Shown here: positions 1-10,372 of the stretch, in pieces
Layout of the letters: every line of letters starts with the position of its first letter
Numbering within the stretch: the first letter of the stretch is position 1
Assembly (NCBI RefSeq): GCF_000425585.1
Contig: NZ_AUDS01000009.1
Span: forward strand, 89,708 to 153,707
DNA length: 64,000 bases
Source: Terrimonas ferruginea DSM 30193
GTDB taxonomy: Bacteria; Bacteroidota; Bacteroidia; Chitinophagales; Chitinophagaceae
Direction of reading: 5' to 3'
Program-made: the position numbers and the translations under genes
Notes under the pieces: generated by a model
The model's input: only the letters and a program-made list of their open reading frames with translations
Databases searched by the model: none
What the model was told of the DNA's origin: nothing

Positions 1-1
1 T

Positions 2-1102
2 GCTCAACTGACTGTGCAGACGGCTCCTGCTATTTCTGCGCAACCACAGAATGCAACATTGTGTCTCGGCAGCAACGCTACCTTCTCTGTAACGGCTTCC
101 GGTACCGGGATCAGCTACCAGTGGCAGCTCAGCACTGATGCAGGTGCTAACTTCAACAACATCGCTGGAGCCACCAATGCATCCTTAACGGTTAACTCTA
201 TCACTACCGCGATGAACAACAACCGTTACCGTGTGATCGTGAGCGGTACCTGTCCTTCACCGGCAACCTCTTCTGCGGCTACATTGGCCGTGGTGAGTCC
301 GCCTACGGTAGGTACCAACCCGACCAGCACGGCTATTTGTGCTACCGGCAACGTAACCTTTACAGCGTCTTCCACATCGCCGGGTGTACTGTATCAATGG
401 CAGGTAAGCACCGACGGTGGTGCCAACTACAACAGTATTGCCGGCGCAACAGCGGCAACCTTGCAGGTAAACAACGTCACTACCGCAATGAACAACAACC
501 GTTACCGCGTAGCGTTGACCAACGCAACCTGTACCGCTCCTGTGTTCTCTACAGCAGCCGTATTAACGGTAAATGCCCGGCCGACTGTTGATCTTACTGC
601 CACACCGTTTACCAACCTGCTGCCTGGTCAGCAGACCACACTCAATGCGAACATCGTTCCGAGTGCGGCCGGCTTCAACATTACCTGGTACTTCAACGGT
701 AATGTATTGCCCGGTGTAACAGGCACCAGTTTCCTCGTTGACTCCGTAAAAGTTGGCGATTATAAAGTAGCTATTGTGAATACGACTACCGGCTGTAACA
801 ATGAATCGAGCGTACTGAGCATCGGAGCTACATCCAGCTCAAGACTGTTCATTTATCCCAGCCCGAACAATGGCCGCTTTACGGTTTCTTACTTTAACTC
901 AAATGGTCAGAACACGAGCCGCCTGATCACTGTATTCGACTCCAAAGGAGCCAAAGTGTATCAGCGTCAGTTTACCATTACCGGTCCTTACCAATTACTC
1001 GATGTTGACATCCGTCCGTTGATGGGTGGCATCTATCACGTAGTGGTAGGCGATGCATCAGGTAAAAAACTGGTAGAAGGTAAAGTGCTGGTTGTAAACT
1101 AA
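2..1102 (+). CDS. Secreted Ig-like repeat protein, C-terminal part, T9SS type A sorting domain (5' end outside window)
   Basis: The reading frame is open from the first bases of the window, so the gene starts upstream and only the C-terminal ~366 residues are seen. Two consecutive Ig-like modules of about 95 residues are nearly the same (each has a YQWQ..ST..GAN core, IAGAT and TTAMNNNRYRV), which indicates recent internal duplication. They are followed by a third, diverged module and then a ~85-residue tail starting near IYPSPNNGRF and ending KVLVVN. That tail is typical of T9SS type A sorting domains, which are removed as the protein is exported across the outer membrane. Role: a cell-surface or released protein, possibly adhesive; the true function lies in the missing N-terminus. 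A strong terminator follows. Confidence 0.85.
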   Translation, partial: AQLTVQTAPAISAQPQNATLCLGSNATFSVTASGTGISYQWQLSTDAGANFNNIAGATNASLTVNSITTAMNNNRYRVIVSGTCPSPATSSAATLAVVSPPTVGTNPTSTAICATGNVTFTASSTSPGVLYQWQVSTDGGANYNSIAGATAATLQVNNVTTAMNNNRYRVALTNATCTAPVFSTAAVLTVNARPTVDLTATPFTNLLPGQQTTLNANIVPSAAGFNITWYFNGNVLPGVTGTSFLVDSVKVGDYKVAIVNTTTGCNNESSVLSIGATSSSRLFIYPSPNNGRFTVSYFNSNGQNTSRLITVFDSKGAKVYQRQFTITGPYQLLDVDIRPLMGGIYHVVVGDASGKKLVEGKVLVVN

Positions 1103-1126
1103 TCAGGCTTTTTTCTAAAAAATAAT

Positions 1127-1158
1127 GAATAGCCACGTCCTCAAAGACGTGGCTATTC
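1127..1158 (+). terminator. Intrinsic terminator / symmetric hairpin
   Basis: A perfect 13-bp stem (GAATAGCCACGTC with its complement) closes a 6-base loop and is followed by a short T-rich stretch. It lies 25 bases after the stop of the Ig-like protein and before the ABC-F promoter, so it separates the two units. Confidence 0.8.
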
Positions 1159-1180
1159 TCTTTGAAATAATGTACACTAG

Positions 1181-2884
<1,704 letters not shown>

Positions 2885-2960
2885 GAATAGGTAATAAGTT
2901 TAGGTATAAGGCATAAGCATAAGGTGTAGGGTATAAGGTTTAAGGTTTATGGATTAGAAT
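2885..2960. repeat. Degenerate heptamer tandem repeat (GGTRTAA type)
   Basis: Directly after the ABC-F stop, short units related to GGTATAA, GGTGTAG and GGTTTAA recur with about 7-base spacing. The same family is much cleaner at 19047-19095. No gene is seen here. Confidence 0.6.
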
Positions 2961-3065
2961 CGTGGCGACCTTATTCACGATTGACTTTTGAATTTTTCCA
3001 CAGGGTGTCAATAATTTTTGGGTTGGGGTATTTGAATAAGATAAAGAACGATATATCTTAGGGTC

Positions 3066-3237
3066 AGCAACCACAGTTCTTTACACCCTTTTCTGGGATC
3101 CAAATTCCTCCTTTCACCTGTTAATCCGCGCGGGAAAGACCTCATATCCGGCCGTCGGTATGTCAGTGAAACTGATATTCGGGTTGAAGCCAGAAACAAA
3201 TTGATTGCCCTCCAATTAATATTGGGGGGCTTTTTTT
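3066..3237 (+). ncRNA. Candidate small structured RNA of unknown class
   Basis: This gene-free stretch of about 170 bases starts just after a possible promoter (TTTG at 3031-3034, 19 bases, then TATCTTAG at 3054-3061, one mismatch to TAnnTTTG) and ends in a strong intrinsic terminator. CAACC at 3068-3072 can pair with GGTTG at 3182-3186 to close a long-range stem, with TCAGT/ACTGA as an internal hairpin. The layout and size resemble a free-standing RNA such as a 6S-like RNA. I could not match conserved motifs of 6S, SRP, tmRNA or RNase P RNA, so the class is unknown. Confidence 0.35.
3207..3237 (+). terminator. Intrinsic terminator
   Basis: The 10-bp stem GCCCTCCAAT / ATTGGGGGGC has a 4-base loop (TAAT) and is followed by seven T residues. 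It does not follow a protein gene closely (the ABC-F stop is over 300 bases upstream), which supports a separate transcript ending here. Confidence 0.8.
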
Positions 3238-3366
3238 ATTTAGTAAAGTGATAAGAATAATAAAACAAGGTTGAACAATCATTTAACAAAGCCACATTCC
3301 GAAGTGCCGGATCAAATTTTCAAATTGAATTTGCACTTGCTGCCGTCCCTGTCTTATCTTTAATAC

Positions 3367-4062
3367 ATGGAGCAGAACCGTCGCCGCAATATCATTGTTA
3401 CCGGGGCATCCGGAAATCTCGGAGAAGCTGTAGCCCGTCGTTTCTTTGACGAAGGGTACAATGTGACCGGCACATTCGGGCACGGAGATGCTACGGCTAT
3501 CGCACGCAACGGCGTTCTTTGGGAAAACAATGTAGTGGACCTGAAAAACGAAAAGGCCGCGGGTGAATTTGTAGCCGGTTGTACAAGAAAATTCAGGCCG
3601 TTGGATGTGGCCGTACTTACAGCGGGAGGCTATGCGCCGGGCGATCTCGAACACACGGTTGTGGAGAATATTACACAACAGATGGAGATCAACTTCCTTA
3701 CTGCTTACAACATCATCCGGCCTTTATTTCCACATATGTTAAAATACGGGCGTGGAAAAATATATTTAATCGGTTCGCTGCCCGGAGAACATGCACCGAA
3801 AAGCGCCTCATCGCTTGCTTACGGCTTTTCTAAATCCTTACTCTTTCGCCTTGCAGAAGCTTTACAACCTGAAGCTGCCGGAAAAGGCGTGGCCTTTACT
3901 GTTATCGTTCCCTCTACTATCGATACACCGCAGAACCGGAAAGCGATGCCGGATGCGGATTTTTCCAAATGGACATCTCCTGATGTTATCGCGTCTGTTA
4001 TCTACGACGATGCGCAATCTGCTACCCAGCCGGGTAAAGAACCGGCAGTGATTCATGTATAG
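3367..4062 (+). CDS. Short-chain dehydrogenase/reductase (SDR) family oxidoreductase
   Basis: 231-residue cytoplasmic protein of usual classical SDR length. It has the nucleotide-binding TGASGNLG motif (12-19) of the Rossmann fold, a TAGG segment (about 85-88) in the NNAG position, Ser137 and the YxxxK pair Tyr152/Lys156. Together these form the SDR catalytic set, so NAD(P)H-dependent reduction or oxidation of an alcohol/carbonyl substrate is expected; the substrate cannot be told. TATCTTTA at 3355-3362 is one base from the -7 consensus and ends only four bases before the ATG, so the mRNA may be leaderless. Monocistronic; a small CCACAC/GTGTGG hairpin follows but has no T tract. Confidence 0.88.
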   Translation: MEQNRRRNIIVTGASGNLGEAVARRFFDEGYNVTGTFGHGDATAIARNGVLWENNVVDLKNEKAAGEFVAGCTRKFRPLDVAVLTAGGYAPGDLEHTVVENITQQMEINFLTAYNIIRPLFPHMLKYGRGKIYLIGSLPGEHAPKSASSLAYGFSKSLLFRLAEALQPEAAGKGVAFTVIVPSTIDTPQNRKAMPDADFSKWTSPDVIASVIYDDAQSATQPGKEPAVIHV

Positions 4063-4289
4063 TATGCCCCTTCCACACCGCAAAGTGTGGAGATAACGCT
4101 TCACCAATCAAGTCATTACACGCCTGAAAAAGTCTGGCAAGCCCTTTGCAAAAGTTAGGTCGATAACGGCCAACTGCATCATTCTCTACCGGTTGGACTG
4201 ATAGTACAGATCAATGCTGTCAGACAAAGATGCGGTTGGTTATGCACTCTAAAAAACGAATAAAGTTTGTTAACCTAAAAAGCAAAAAA

Positions 4290-4994
4290 ATGAAGCGTAT
4301 CGTTTTATCCGTTCTCTCACTGTTTACCCTTGCCGCCGCAGTGAAAGCACAAAGCACCACAAGCCCCATGTCATCCCCAGGCTCGTCCGTAATTATCAAA
4401 GGAGGTGTAAACTTTGCCAACATCTCTAACAAAGACGATGGAGGCTATGATGACTCCCGCATGCTCACAACCTGGCAGGCAGGTATCGTTGGTGATTTCA
4501 ACATTACCGAATTCCTCGCCATTCAACCCGGTATCTTTTATTCAAGTAAGGGTGTAAAACTTCAGAACGGTAACCCCGGTGACCTGGATTATGTGAAAAC
4601 AACATTCAATCCCCAGTACATTGAAGTACCAGTAAACCTGGTATTCAAAACACCGACTGGTGCAGCTAAACTGTTCTTCGGTGCTGGTCCTTATGTAGCC
4701 ATGGGTGTAGGCGGTAAATTCAAAACAGACACCGAACTCTTCGGTAGTTCAGAATCAGACATCGAATTCAACGATGACGATCCGCTGACAGAAGAGCAGG
4801 AAGATGCAGGTGTATTCCGTGTACGTCGCTTCGACTTTGGTCTGAATGGTCTGGCAGGTTTTGAAGCTGGTGCTTTCGTATTCACTGCCAACTACGGTCT
4901 GGGTCTTGCTAAAATTGCTTCTACAGGTGATAACAGCGAAGACCGCAACAACAAACACCGTGTGTTCAGCCTGACAGTAGGTTTCAAATTCTAA
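4290..4994 (+). CDS. Small outer-membrane beta-barrel protein (porin-like, PorT family type)
   Basis: 234 residues. The start at 4290 is preferred over an upstream in-frame ATG at 4230 because it begins directly with a signal peptide (MKRIVLSVLSLF, cleavage after ..AAVKAQ). The mature part alternates short amphipathic beta-strands, with glycine- and aromatic-rich segments and a final strand ending in GFKF, as in the OMP_b-brl_2 barrels common in Bacteroidota. An acidic loop lies near residues 155-175. It probably sits in the outer membrane; no substrate or partner is evident. It is related to the three barrels at 19.6-21.6 kb. A terminator follows at 5023. Confidence 0.85.
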   Translation: MKRIVLSVLSLFTLAAAVKAQSTTSPMSSPGSSVIIKGGVNFANISNKDDGGYDDSRMLTTWQAGIVGDFNITEFLAIQPGIFYSSKGVKLQNGNPGDLDYVKTTFNPQYIEVPVNLVFKTPTGAAKLFFGAGPYVAMGVGGKFKTDTELFGSSESDIEFNDDDPLTEEQEDAGVFRVRRFDFGLNGLAGFEAGAFVFTANYGLGLAKIASTGDNSEDRNNKHRVFSLTVGFKF

Positions 4995-5022
4995 GCATAA
5001 CGAATTGTGTTTTTCAGCAAAG

Positions 5023-5055
5023 ACGGCGCCCCTCAAAAGGTGCCGTTCTTTTTTT
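5023..5055 (+). terminator. Intrinsic terminator
   Basis: An 8-bp stem (ACGGCGCC / GGTGCCGT, one G-T pair) with an 8-base loop is followed by a long T run, 29 bases after the barrel-protein stop. Confidence 0.85.
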
Positions 5056-5102
5056 GGGTGAATCGTGAATCGTCAATGGTCAATCGTGAATCGTAAATCG
5101 AT
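5056..5102. repeat. Heptamer tandem repeat, TCGTGAA/TCGTCAA type
   Basis: About six contiguous 7-base units of the form TCGTGAA, TCGTCAA, TGGTCAA and TCGTAAA. This is one of the window-wide heptamer arrays; others lie at 19127, 28290, 32480, 34095, 38866, 43650 and 47357. Confidence 0.75.
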
Positions 5103-5154
5103 CTCCGTTGTTCTTTACACGAGCCAGGGAAATTTTATTCAATACTTAGCGAGC

Positions 5155-5341
5155 GCTCTTGTTGGTCTCCGACCAACAAGCAAGTGTGAGGTTCCCTTGC
5201 GCCCTCGCTGGTCTCGGACCAACAGGTAAGCGTGAGGTTTCTTTTCGCCCTCGCTGGTCTCCGCCAACAAGCAAGCCTCAGATTTCTTTTAGCCCTTGTT
5301 GGTCTCCGACCAACAAGCAAGCGTGAGATTTCCTTGATAGG
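5155..5341. repeat. Four tandem copies of a 46-base hairpin-forming repeat
   Basis: The inverted core GTTGGTCTCCGACCAAC (5161-5177) recurs at 5207, 5253 and 5298, a period of 45-46 bases. Each core is followed by CAAGCAAGCGTGAGRTT-like spacer. Copies 2 and 3 start GCTGG instead of GTTGG; copy 3 has lost one base of the right arm, and copies 1 and 4 have perfect arms. A degenerate fifth core (TTGGTTTGCAGACCAA) lies near 5360. Each unit can form an about 7-9 bp hairpin in RNA or a cruciform in DNA. No promoter or open frame on either strand looks real here. Confidence 0.85.
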
Positions 5342-5607
5342 CTAAGGATGACCAGTTCCGTTGGTTTGCAGACCAAAGGCGGCATGATGCCGGATTGAAA
5401 AGTTTTAAAAATCTTCCGAACAGTTGTGGTGAAGACACGAACCACCAGGCGGCTACCGCTTGCGCAGGTCAAACGTTCAGTGTTCAGTACATTGCCGGTC
5501 CCTTTTCCCGTGCTCAGGTATTACGACGCCTGAATACCCAATTGGCATACCGCTCTTTTCCCTACATTTTATATCTTGCACGCCCATACGTCCGTAAAAG
5601 AAAAAAT

Positions 5608-6024
5608 ATGTTTGGAAAAACTACTTGGATTGGCCTGCTGGCTACTTTATTACTGATTGCCGGATGTTTTATGAACTGGATCATTATTCCGGGACATGAT
5701 ATCGTAATCAGCGGCGTGGCGGCGGAGGGCACACGTTACGGCCGGCCGGGTTATTTCCATTTCCTTACTGCCTTTTTTTTCCTGGTGTTTCTTTTTACCC
5801 CGCGCATCTGGGCCAAAAGACTTAACCTGCTGGTCGCAGCACTCAATATGTCCTGGGCAATCCGCAACTTCATCGTGCTGGGAAGCTGCGAGGCAGGAGA
5901 GTGCCCCGAACGCGAAGCCGGGTTTTATGTTGTATTGGTTGCTTCAGCCATCATGCTTGTCGTTTCCCTGCTGCCCGATTACAAGACGCCGAAACCCGCC
6001 ACAGGAGACACTCCCGGCGAATAA
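5608..6024 (+). CDS. Small integral membrane protein of unknown function
   Basis: 138 residues from the ATG at 5608. The longer upstream frame (to 5395) would add a poorly composed leader, whereas 5608 starts directly before the first hydrophobic helix and lies downstream of a TATCTTG-type -7 sequence near 5573. Four hydrophobic segments are visible, at about 8-28, 48-65, 71-91 and 105-123. A small extracytoplasmic or loop segment with two cysteines (GSCEAGECPE, 92-101) precedes the last helix. The tail is short, polar and proline-rich. A lipobox-like LIAGC lies in the first helix, but the other helices make a lipoprotein unlikely. I do not recognise the family. It stands alone between the 46-base repeats and a long gene-free leader. 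Confidence 0.7.
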   Translation: MFGKTTWIGLLATLLLIAGCFMNWIIIPGHDIVISGVAAEGTRYGRPGYFHFLTAFFFLVFLFTPRIWAKRLNLLVAALNMSWAIRNFIVLGSCEAGECPEREAGFYVVLVASAIMLVVSLLPDYKTPKPATGDTPGE

Positions 6025-6561
6025 AAATTTCCTGGAATGTTAAATCCTGGTTATATTCGGTGTCCGGCGTCCGAATCGTATTACCATTCCCTTAGAAAAC
6101 ACATTCCCGTCATGTGTTGCAGTGAAAGGAGCTGAGTCTTCAGTACCTGGCATCTCCCCACATGCATTTCGTCTTTTTAGACCATAGCACTACTGTTAAG
6201 CAGCTCCGGTAAGTGAGACTAACTTTCTCCTATGGGTCAGTTATTTGCGCGCGATCCTTAACAGCAGTGATATCAACAAAAGATTTTAAACGGCTTAAAG
6301 CTGAGTTTACAGAAACTTAACACAGAATTTTTACCGGCACAGAAAGCTTTCTGTTCATAGGTAAAATTATTGTGTCAGGGTAAAAACCTGGTCGGGCAGG
6401 GGAAAAATCCATTGTCCGGAATTTGGCTGAATACTTAGTAATACAATAGTTTCGCTGTTCGCATAGAAATCGAATTGCCATCTTTCGAAAATTCAACTTT
6501 CCAATTTCCTCCTGAAGCCACTCACCTGGAAAACATCTTCTTTTCATTAAAAAAAGGATCT
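6025..6561. other. Gene-free 537-base region with inverted repeats upstream of a large secreted protein
   Basis: No credible gene. It holds a 13-base inverted repeat (arms 6188-6200 and 6257-6269, one mismatch, 56-base spacer), a perfect 14-base palindrome CAGAAAGCTTTCTG at 6340-6353 and a CAGG...CCTG hairpin near 6375. TAGTTTCG near 6448 is one base off the -7 consensus. It may be a long mRNA leader or a regulatory region for the gene at 6562. Confidence 0.4.
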
Positions 6562-9500
6562 ATGAGGAAAATTTACTTATTTCTTTCTTCGATGTTCGTT
6601 GCCGGCGCGGCATCTGCGCAAATCAGTCTCACCAATTTAGCGCCTGCCTATTCGCAGGACTTCGACGGGATGGCGGCAACGTTGAACCTTCCGGCCAACT
6701 GGCGTATGGGGGCTCAAACAGCAGCACCAACATGGACAGGCGGTGCCACTGTTGTTACGCAACAGGCAAGTTCGGGTTCGCCTTCTGCGGGAGGAACTTA
6801 TAACTTTGGATCTTCTGCCTCCGAAAGAGCTATCGGTGCCATGACTTCGGGAAGCTTTAATAGTCCCAACAACCCAATGGCATTCTTCGTTAACGACGGT
6901 ACTACCAACATTACCGAACTGACCGTAGGCTATGATGCCGAACGCTACCGTGTTAACTCCGCAGCAGCATCTATTCAGTTTTTCTACTCCACTAATGGCA
7001 CCAGCTGGACTTCGGTTGCTGCAGGCGATATTGCAACAACTTCATTCCCGACTGGCGGCAGCTCCTATACGTTGGCGTCTCCATTGACGATACCCAAAAC
7101 CGGTATTGCAATCAGCAGCTTAAGCATTGCGCCCGGCAGCAATTTCTACCTGCGCTGGCTCATCAATACCACAGGCTCCAGTTCGCAAGGCATTGCCATT
7201 GATAATGTATCTGTAACGGCTACTTATGCTGCCACGGCTTCCGGTCTTTCAACTATTGTTGCAGGACCAGTGACAGCGCCGGCAAGCATTTCATCCCTGG
7301 TAAATAATTCAGGTGCGGCTTCAACCAATTTCAGTTTCAGTGTGGTGGATGATGGCAGCACGAACGACGCCGATCCTACACTGATCAACCAGATCATTAT
7401 CGGTCAGGGGGCCAACAACGACGCATTATTGTCCAACTGGACACAGGCAATCGCCGGTGCAGAATTGTCTGACGGTACGAATACCGTTGCCGGTACCATC
7501 AGCGCAACCGGTATTACCTTCGCTTCACTGCCAACTACAACGGGAGCGATCGGTTATGTAGCGGACAACGCAACTAAAAACTATACGGTGAAAATATGGC
7601 TCAATACAGCCCTCGGTGGTACACTGCCATTGACCATCGATGGAAAGCCGTTTGAATTCCAGGTGCAGACTTCTTCTGTAAGCACTGCAGGGGCGGGTAG
7701 CTCAGGTATTGCTGCCAGCCAGTCTGTAAGTTCAGGGGCCGGCACCAACGTAGTTACCGTTGCCGCTTCACAGTTGTCTTTTGTACAAAATACAACCTCA
7801 CCCACCGGATTGAATACCGCAATGACGCCTGCCATAACCGTCAGTGCCAATGATGCAAACGGCAACCGCGACCTCGATTTCACCGGTAGCCTGCGTGTAA
7901 CCTCTACCGGTACACTCAGCGGCACGCCTGTGGTAACAGCGGCAGTAGCAGGTCTTACTACCTTTGCTTCGCTGACGCACACCGCAACCGGTACAGGCCT
8001 CATGCTTAACATTGAAAGAGATGGAACCCTCGACTGGGATATTACCAGCGCAGCTTTCGATATCCAACTTGCTTCTGCTCCCAGCGACTATTTCCGTTCT
8101 GCTGCAAGCGGTAACTGGAATAGTGCCACTACCTGGGAAACTTCACCCGATGGATTAACCTGGACCGCTGCCACTATCACTCCAACAGCGGCGGCCAATA
8201 CCATTACCATCCGCAACGGTCATACGGTAACCGTTACCACTTCCGCTACGGCTGATCAGATCGAGATCGCCACTGGTGGTGTATTGGAAAATGCTTCCAC
8301 AACTGGCAACCGTCTTACGATAGCCGACGGAGCAGGAGATGACCTTATCATCCATGGTGGTGGTGTATACCACGTAACGTCCGGTCTTGGTTATACCAAC
8401 TATCAAACAATCAGCGCCGGTGCAACCGTACTGATCCAGACCAACGGTATCATCCGCCTGGGTACAGGGGGCTCTATCGGCGGCGGCGGTCAGAATGGTT
8501 TCCTCGTAACGGCCACTACCTATATCTGGGAGAACGGCGCGATCTTCGATTGGAATACAACCGCAGTACCCGGCACTACCGGTGTTACTTTCTTCCCTGA
8601 TGCAGTACTGACAACGCCTATTCTCCGCATCTCTGCTGCACTTGCGTCAGTAGGAGGTGGTACAGCACTTACGGTTAACGGTATACTGGAAGCAAATGCC
8701 AATGTCGGTTTCACCGGAACAAGCGATAAGATCTTCCGTAATGGCATTACCGGTACGGGCAATGTTACCATTGCCAATGGAGTGGGTGCATTGGTGATTG
8801 ACGGAACAACCGCCACACTGGGTGGTACAGGTACCATCAACCCGAACGCCAACGGACTGGAAATTGGCGTGACCACCACTGTTACCCTGCAATCCGCCAA
8901 AACAGTAAACGGCGACATCAACCTGCAGGGCAGCGGTTTCATTGTGCTGGGCAACAACAACCTGATTGTTGGAGGCAATATCAACAACGTTTCTCCCACA
9001 GCTTATGTCCGCACGAATGGTACAGGTGTACTGCAACTCAATACAGTGGCCGGAACCCTGCGTTCATTCCCCGTTGGCAACAGCACCTACAACCCTGTAA
9101 ACATCAACAACGGCAGCAGCCTCAACTGGAGCGTACGTGTTGAAGATGCCGTCAATAATGTTGTATCTCCGTTTAATACCAGCAAAGCGGTTAACCGCAC
9201 CTGGCATATACAGCCTTCGGCTACCGTATCGACCGCTCCCGATATCACGCTCTATTTCGACGATGCAGACAATAGTCAGCTTGTGAATGATGTTGCTTAT
9301 AACGGTGATCCGGTAAGAACGGTACGCGTGTGGCATTATAATGGAAGCGACTGGGTTGCTGCAGGTGGTATCGAGCCGCTGACTCCCGGCAATGGTTTAC
9401 AAGCTGTAGCTCTCACAGGCCAGCTCGATTTCTCACCTTTCGCCATCAGCAAAACCACTGCTGCACTGCCGGTTAGTTTCGGTAATGTAAAAGCCGTACA

Positions 9501-10026
9501 ACAAGGTACAGGCATCCGCATCGACTGGTCAAATCTGACGGAGCGTAACGTGCTCAACTATTCTGTTGAACGTTCGGTCGACGGACGCAGCTTTACCGCC
9601 ATCGGCGATGTAAACGCACGTCTCAACAATGGCGAGAAAGCGGAATATTCCTTCCTCGATGCAACTCCGGTGCGTGGAATCAACTACTACCGCATCAAGT
9701 CTGCAGAGAGCGATGGCCGCAACAAATTCAGCATTGTTGTGAAGGTTGATATCAGCGAAGGACAAACTACCGTAGTAGTGTTGTATCCCAACCCGATCGT
9801 TAAAGGTCAGCAGCTTTCCCTCCAGGCGACAAGCCTCGCCAAAGGCACTTACACCATCCGTGTAGTGAACATGCAGGGACAGCAGATCGTTAACCAGGTG
9901 TTTGTACACCAGGGTGGCGCTATCACAGAAGCTGTACAACTGCCGGCGAATGCACAGGCAGGCACGTATCAGCTTATCATCGCTGGTGCCGAACAACAAA
10001 TGGTTCGACCTTTCGTGATTCAGTAA
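6562..10026 (+). CDS. Very large secreted protein with T9SS type A sorting domain
   Basis: 1154 residues from the ATG at 6562, which has AAGGA close upstream and begins with a signal peptide (MRKIYLFLSS.., cleavage after ASAQ); an upstream in-frame ATG at 6475 would bury that signal. The N-terminal ~250 residues look like a beta-sandwich "choice-of-anchor" region. A serine/threonine/glycine-rich stretch follows, then from about residue 507 a segment starting with YFRSAASGNWN and rich in repeated short beta-strands, as in Bacteroidota beta-helix or G8-like surface proteins. A fibronectin-like module (about 975-1060, IDWSNLTERNVLNYSVERS) precedes the T9SS tail (VLYPNPI.. to the end). It is exported by the T9SS and held on or released from the cell surface. 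Substrate unknown. Confidence 0.87.
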   Translation: MRKIYLFLSSMFVAGAASAQISLTNLAPAYSQDFDGMAATLNLPANWRMGAQTAAPTWTGGATVVTQQASSGSPSAGGTYNFGSSASERAIGAMTSGSFNSPNNPMAFFVNDGTTNITELTVGYDAERYRVNSAAASIQFFYSTNGTSWTSVAAGDIATTSFPTGGSSYTLASPLTIPKTGIAISSLSIAPGSNFYLRWLINTTGSSSQGIAIDNVSVTATYAATASGLSTIVAGPVTAPASISSLVNNSGAASTNFSFSVVDDGSTNDADPTLINQIIIGQGANNDALLSNWTQAIAGAELSDGTNTVAGTISATGITFASLPTTTGAIGYVADNATKNYTVKIWLNTALGGTLPLTIDGKPFEFQVQTSSVSTAGAGSSGIAASQSVSSGAGTNVVTVAASQLSFVQNTTSPTGLNTAMTPAITVSANDANGNRDLDFTGSLRVTSTGTLSGTPVVTAAVAGLTTFASLTHTATGTGLMLNIERDGTLDWDITSAAFDIQLASAPSDYFRSAASGNWNSATTWETSPDGLTWTAATITPTAAANTITIRNGHTVTVTTSATADQIEIATGGVLENASTTGNRLTIADGAGDDLIIHGGGVYHVTSGLGYTNYQTISAGATVLIQTNGIIRLGTGGSIGGGGQNGFLVTATTYIWENGAIFDWNTTAVPGTTGVTFFPDAVLTTPILRISAALASVGGGTALTVNGILEANANVGFTGTSDKIFRNGITGTGNVTIANGVGALVIDGTTATLGGTGTINPNANGLEIGVTTTVTLQSAKTVNGDINLQGSGFIVLGNNNLIVGGNINNVSPTAYVRTNGTGVLQLNTVAGTLRSFPVGNSTYNPVNINNGSSLNWSVRVEDAVNNVVSPFNTSKAVNRTWHIQPSATVSTAPDITLYFDDADNSQLVNDVAYNGDPVRTVRVWHYNGSDWVAAGGIEPLTPGNGLQAVALTGQLDFSPFAISKTTAALPVSFGNVKAVQQGTGIRIDWSNLTERNVLNYSVERSVDGRSFTAIGDVNARLNNGEKAEYSFLDATPVRGINYYRIKSAESDGRNKFSIVVKVDISEGQTTVVVLYPNPIVKGQQLSLQATSLAKGTYTIRVVNMQGQQIVNQVFVHQGGAITEAVQLPANAQAGTYQLIIAGAEQQMVRPFVIQ

Positions 10027-10048
10027 GCTTAACCGATTTTCTTATAGC

Positions 10049-10084
10049 AGACCGCTTCGTTTTCCGCGAAGCGGTCTTTTTTTA
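10049..10084 (+). terminator. Intrinsic terminator
   Basis: The 11-bp stem AGACCGCTTCG / CGAAGCGGTCT with a 7-base loop is followed by eight T residues, 23 bases after the stop of the large secreted protein. Confidence 0.9.
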
Positions 10085-10372
10085 TACAGTGGTTTTTGCC
10101 TGGTAAAAAAACGAGGGAGGAAGTCAATTACCTGCTGCTGCTCTTTTAGGGGAGGTAAATTCTGCCAATCATTTAAAAAAACTTTGCGTTAACAACGGGG
10201 GAAAAACACGCGGAAATACCCGTAATGCATTATGGTTTTTAGGTGTTAATGCTTAAATATAAAAGCGGAAAATTCCGCGGCATGAATATCACGTATAAGT
10301 ACGTTCTATGAAGAAAATCTTTGATCTAACTTCGTAAGACTGACAATCAGATCAGATCGAATTCCTATTGAA
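10085..10372. other. Gene-free upstream region of the PKD-repeat protein
   Basis: No gene seen. AAACTTTG near 10186 is one base off the -7 box TAnnTTTG and could start transcription, giving a leader of roughly 180 bases. A GCGGAAAATTCCGC inverted repeat lies near 10265. Confidence 0.4.

Noticed and set aside
5135-5320. Minus-strand frame encoding repeated LVGRR/LACWRR segments
   Set aside because: It is only the translation of the 46-base hairpin repeat; the repeat period is not a multiple of three and the frame has no independent support.
5155-5341. CRISPR array
   Set aside because: Units are contiguous, diverged and of 46 bases with conserved spacers, and there are no cas genes; this is a tandem repeat.
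6188-6269. Insertion sequence ends
   Set aside because: The 13-base inverted repeats enclose only 56 bases with no frame or target-site duplication; a hairpin is more likely.
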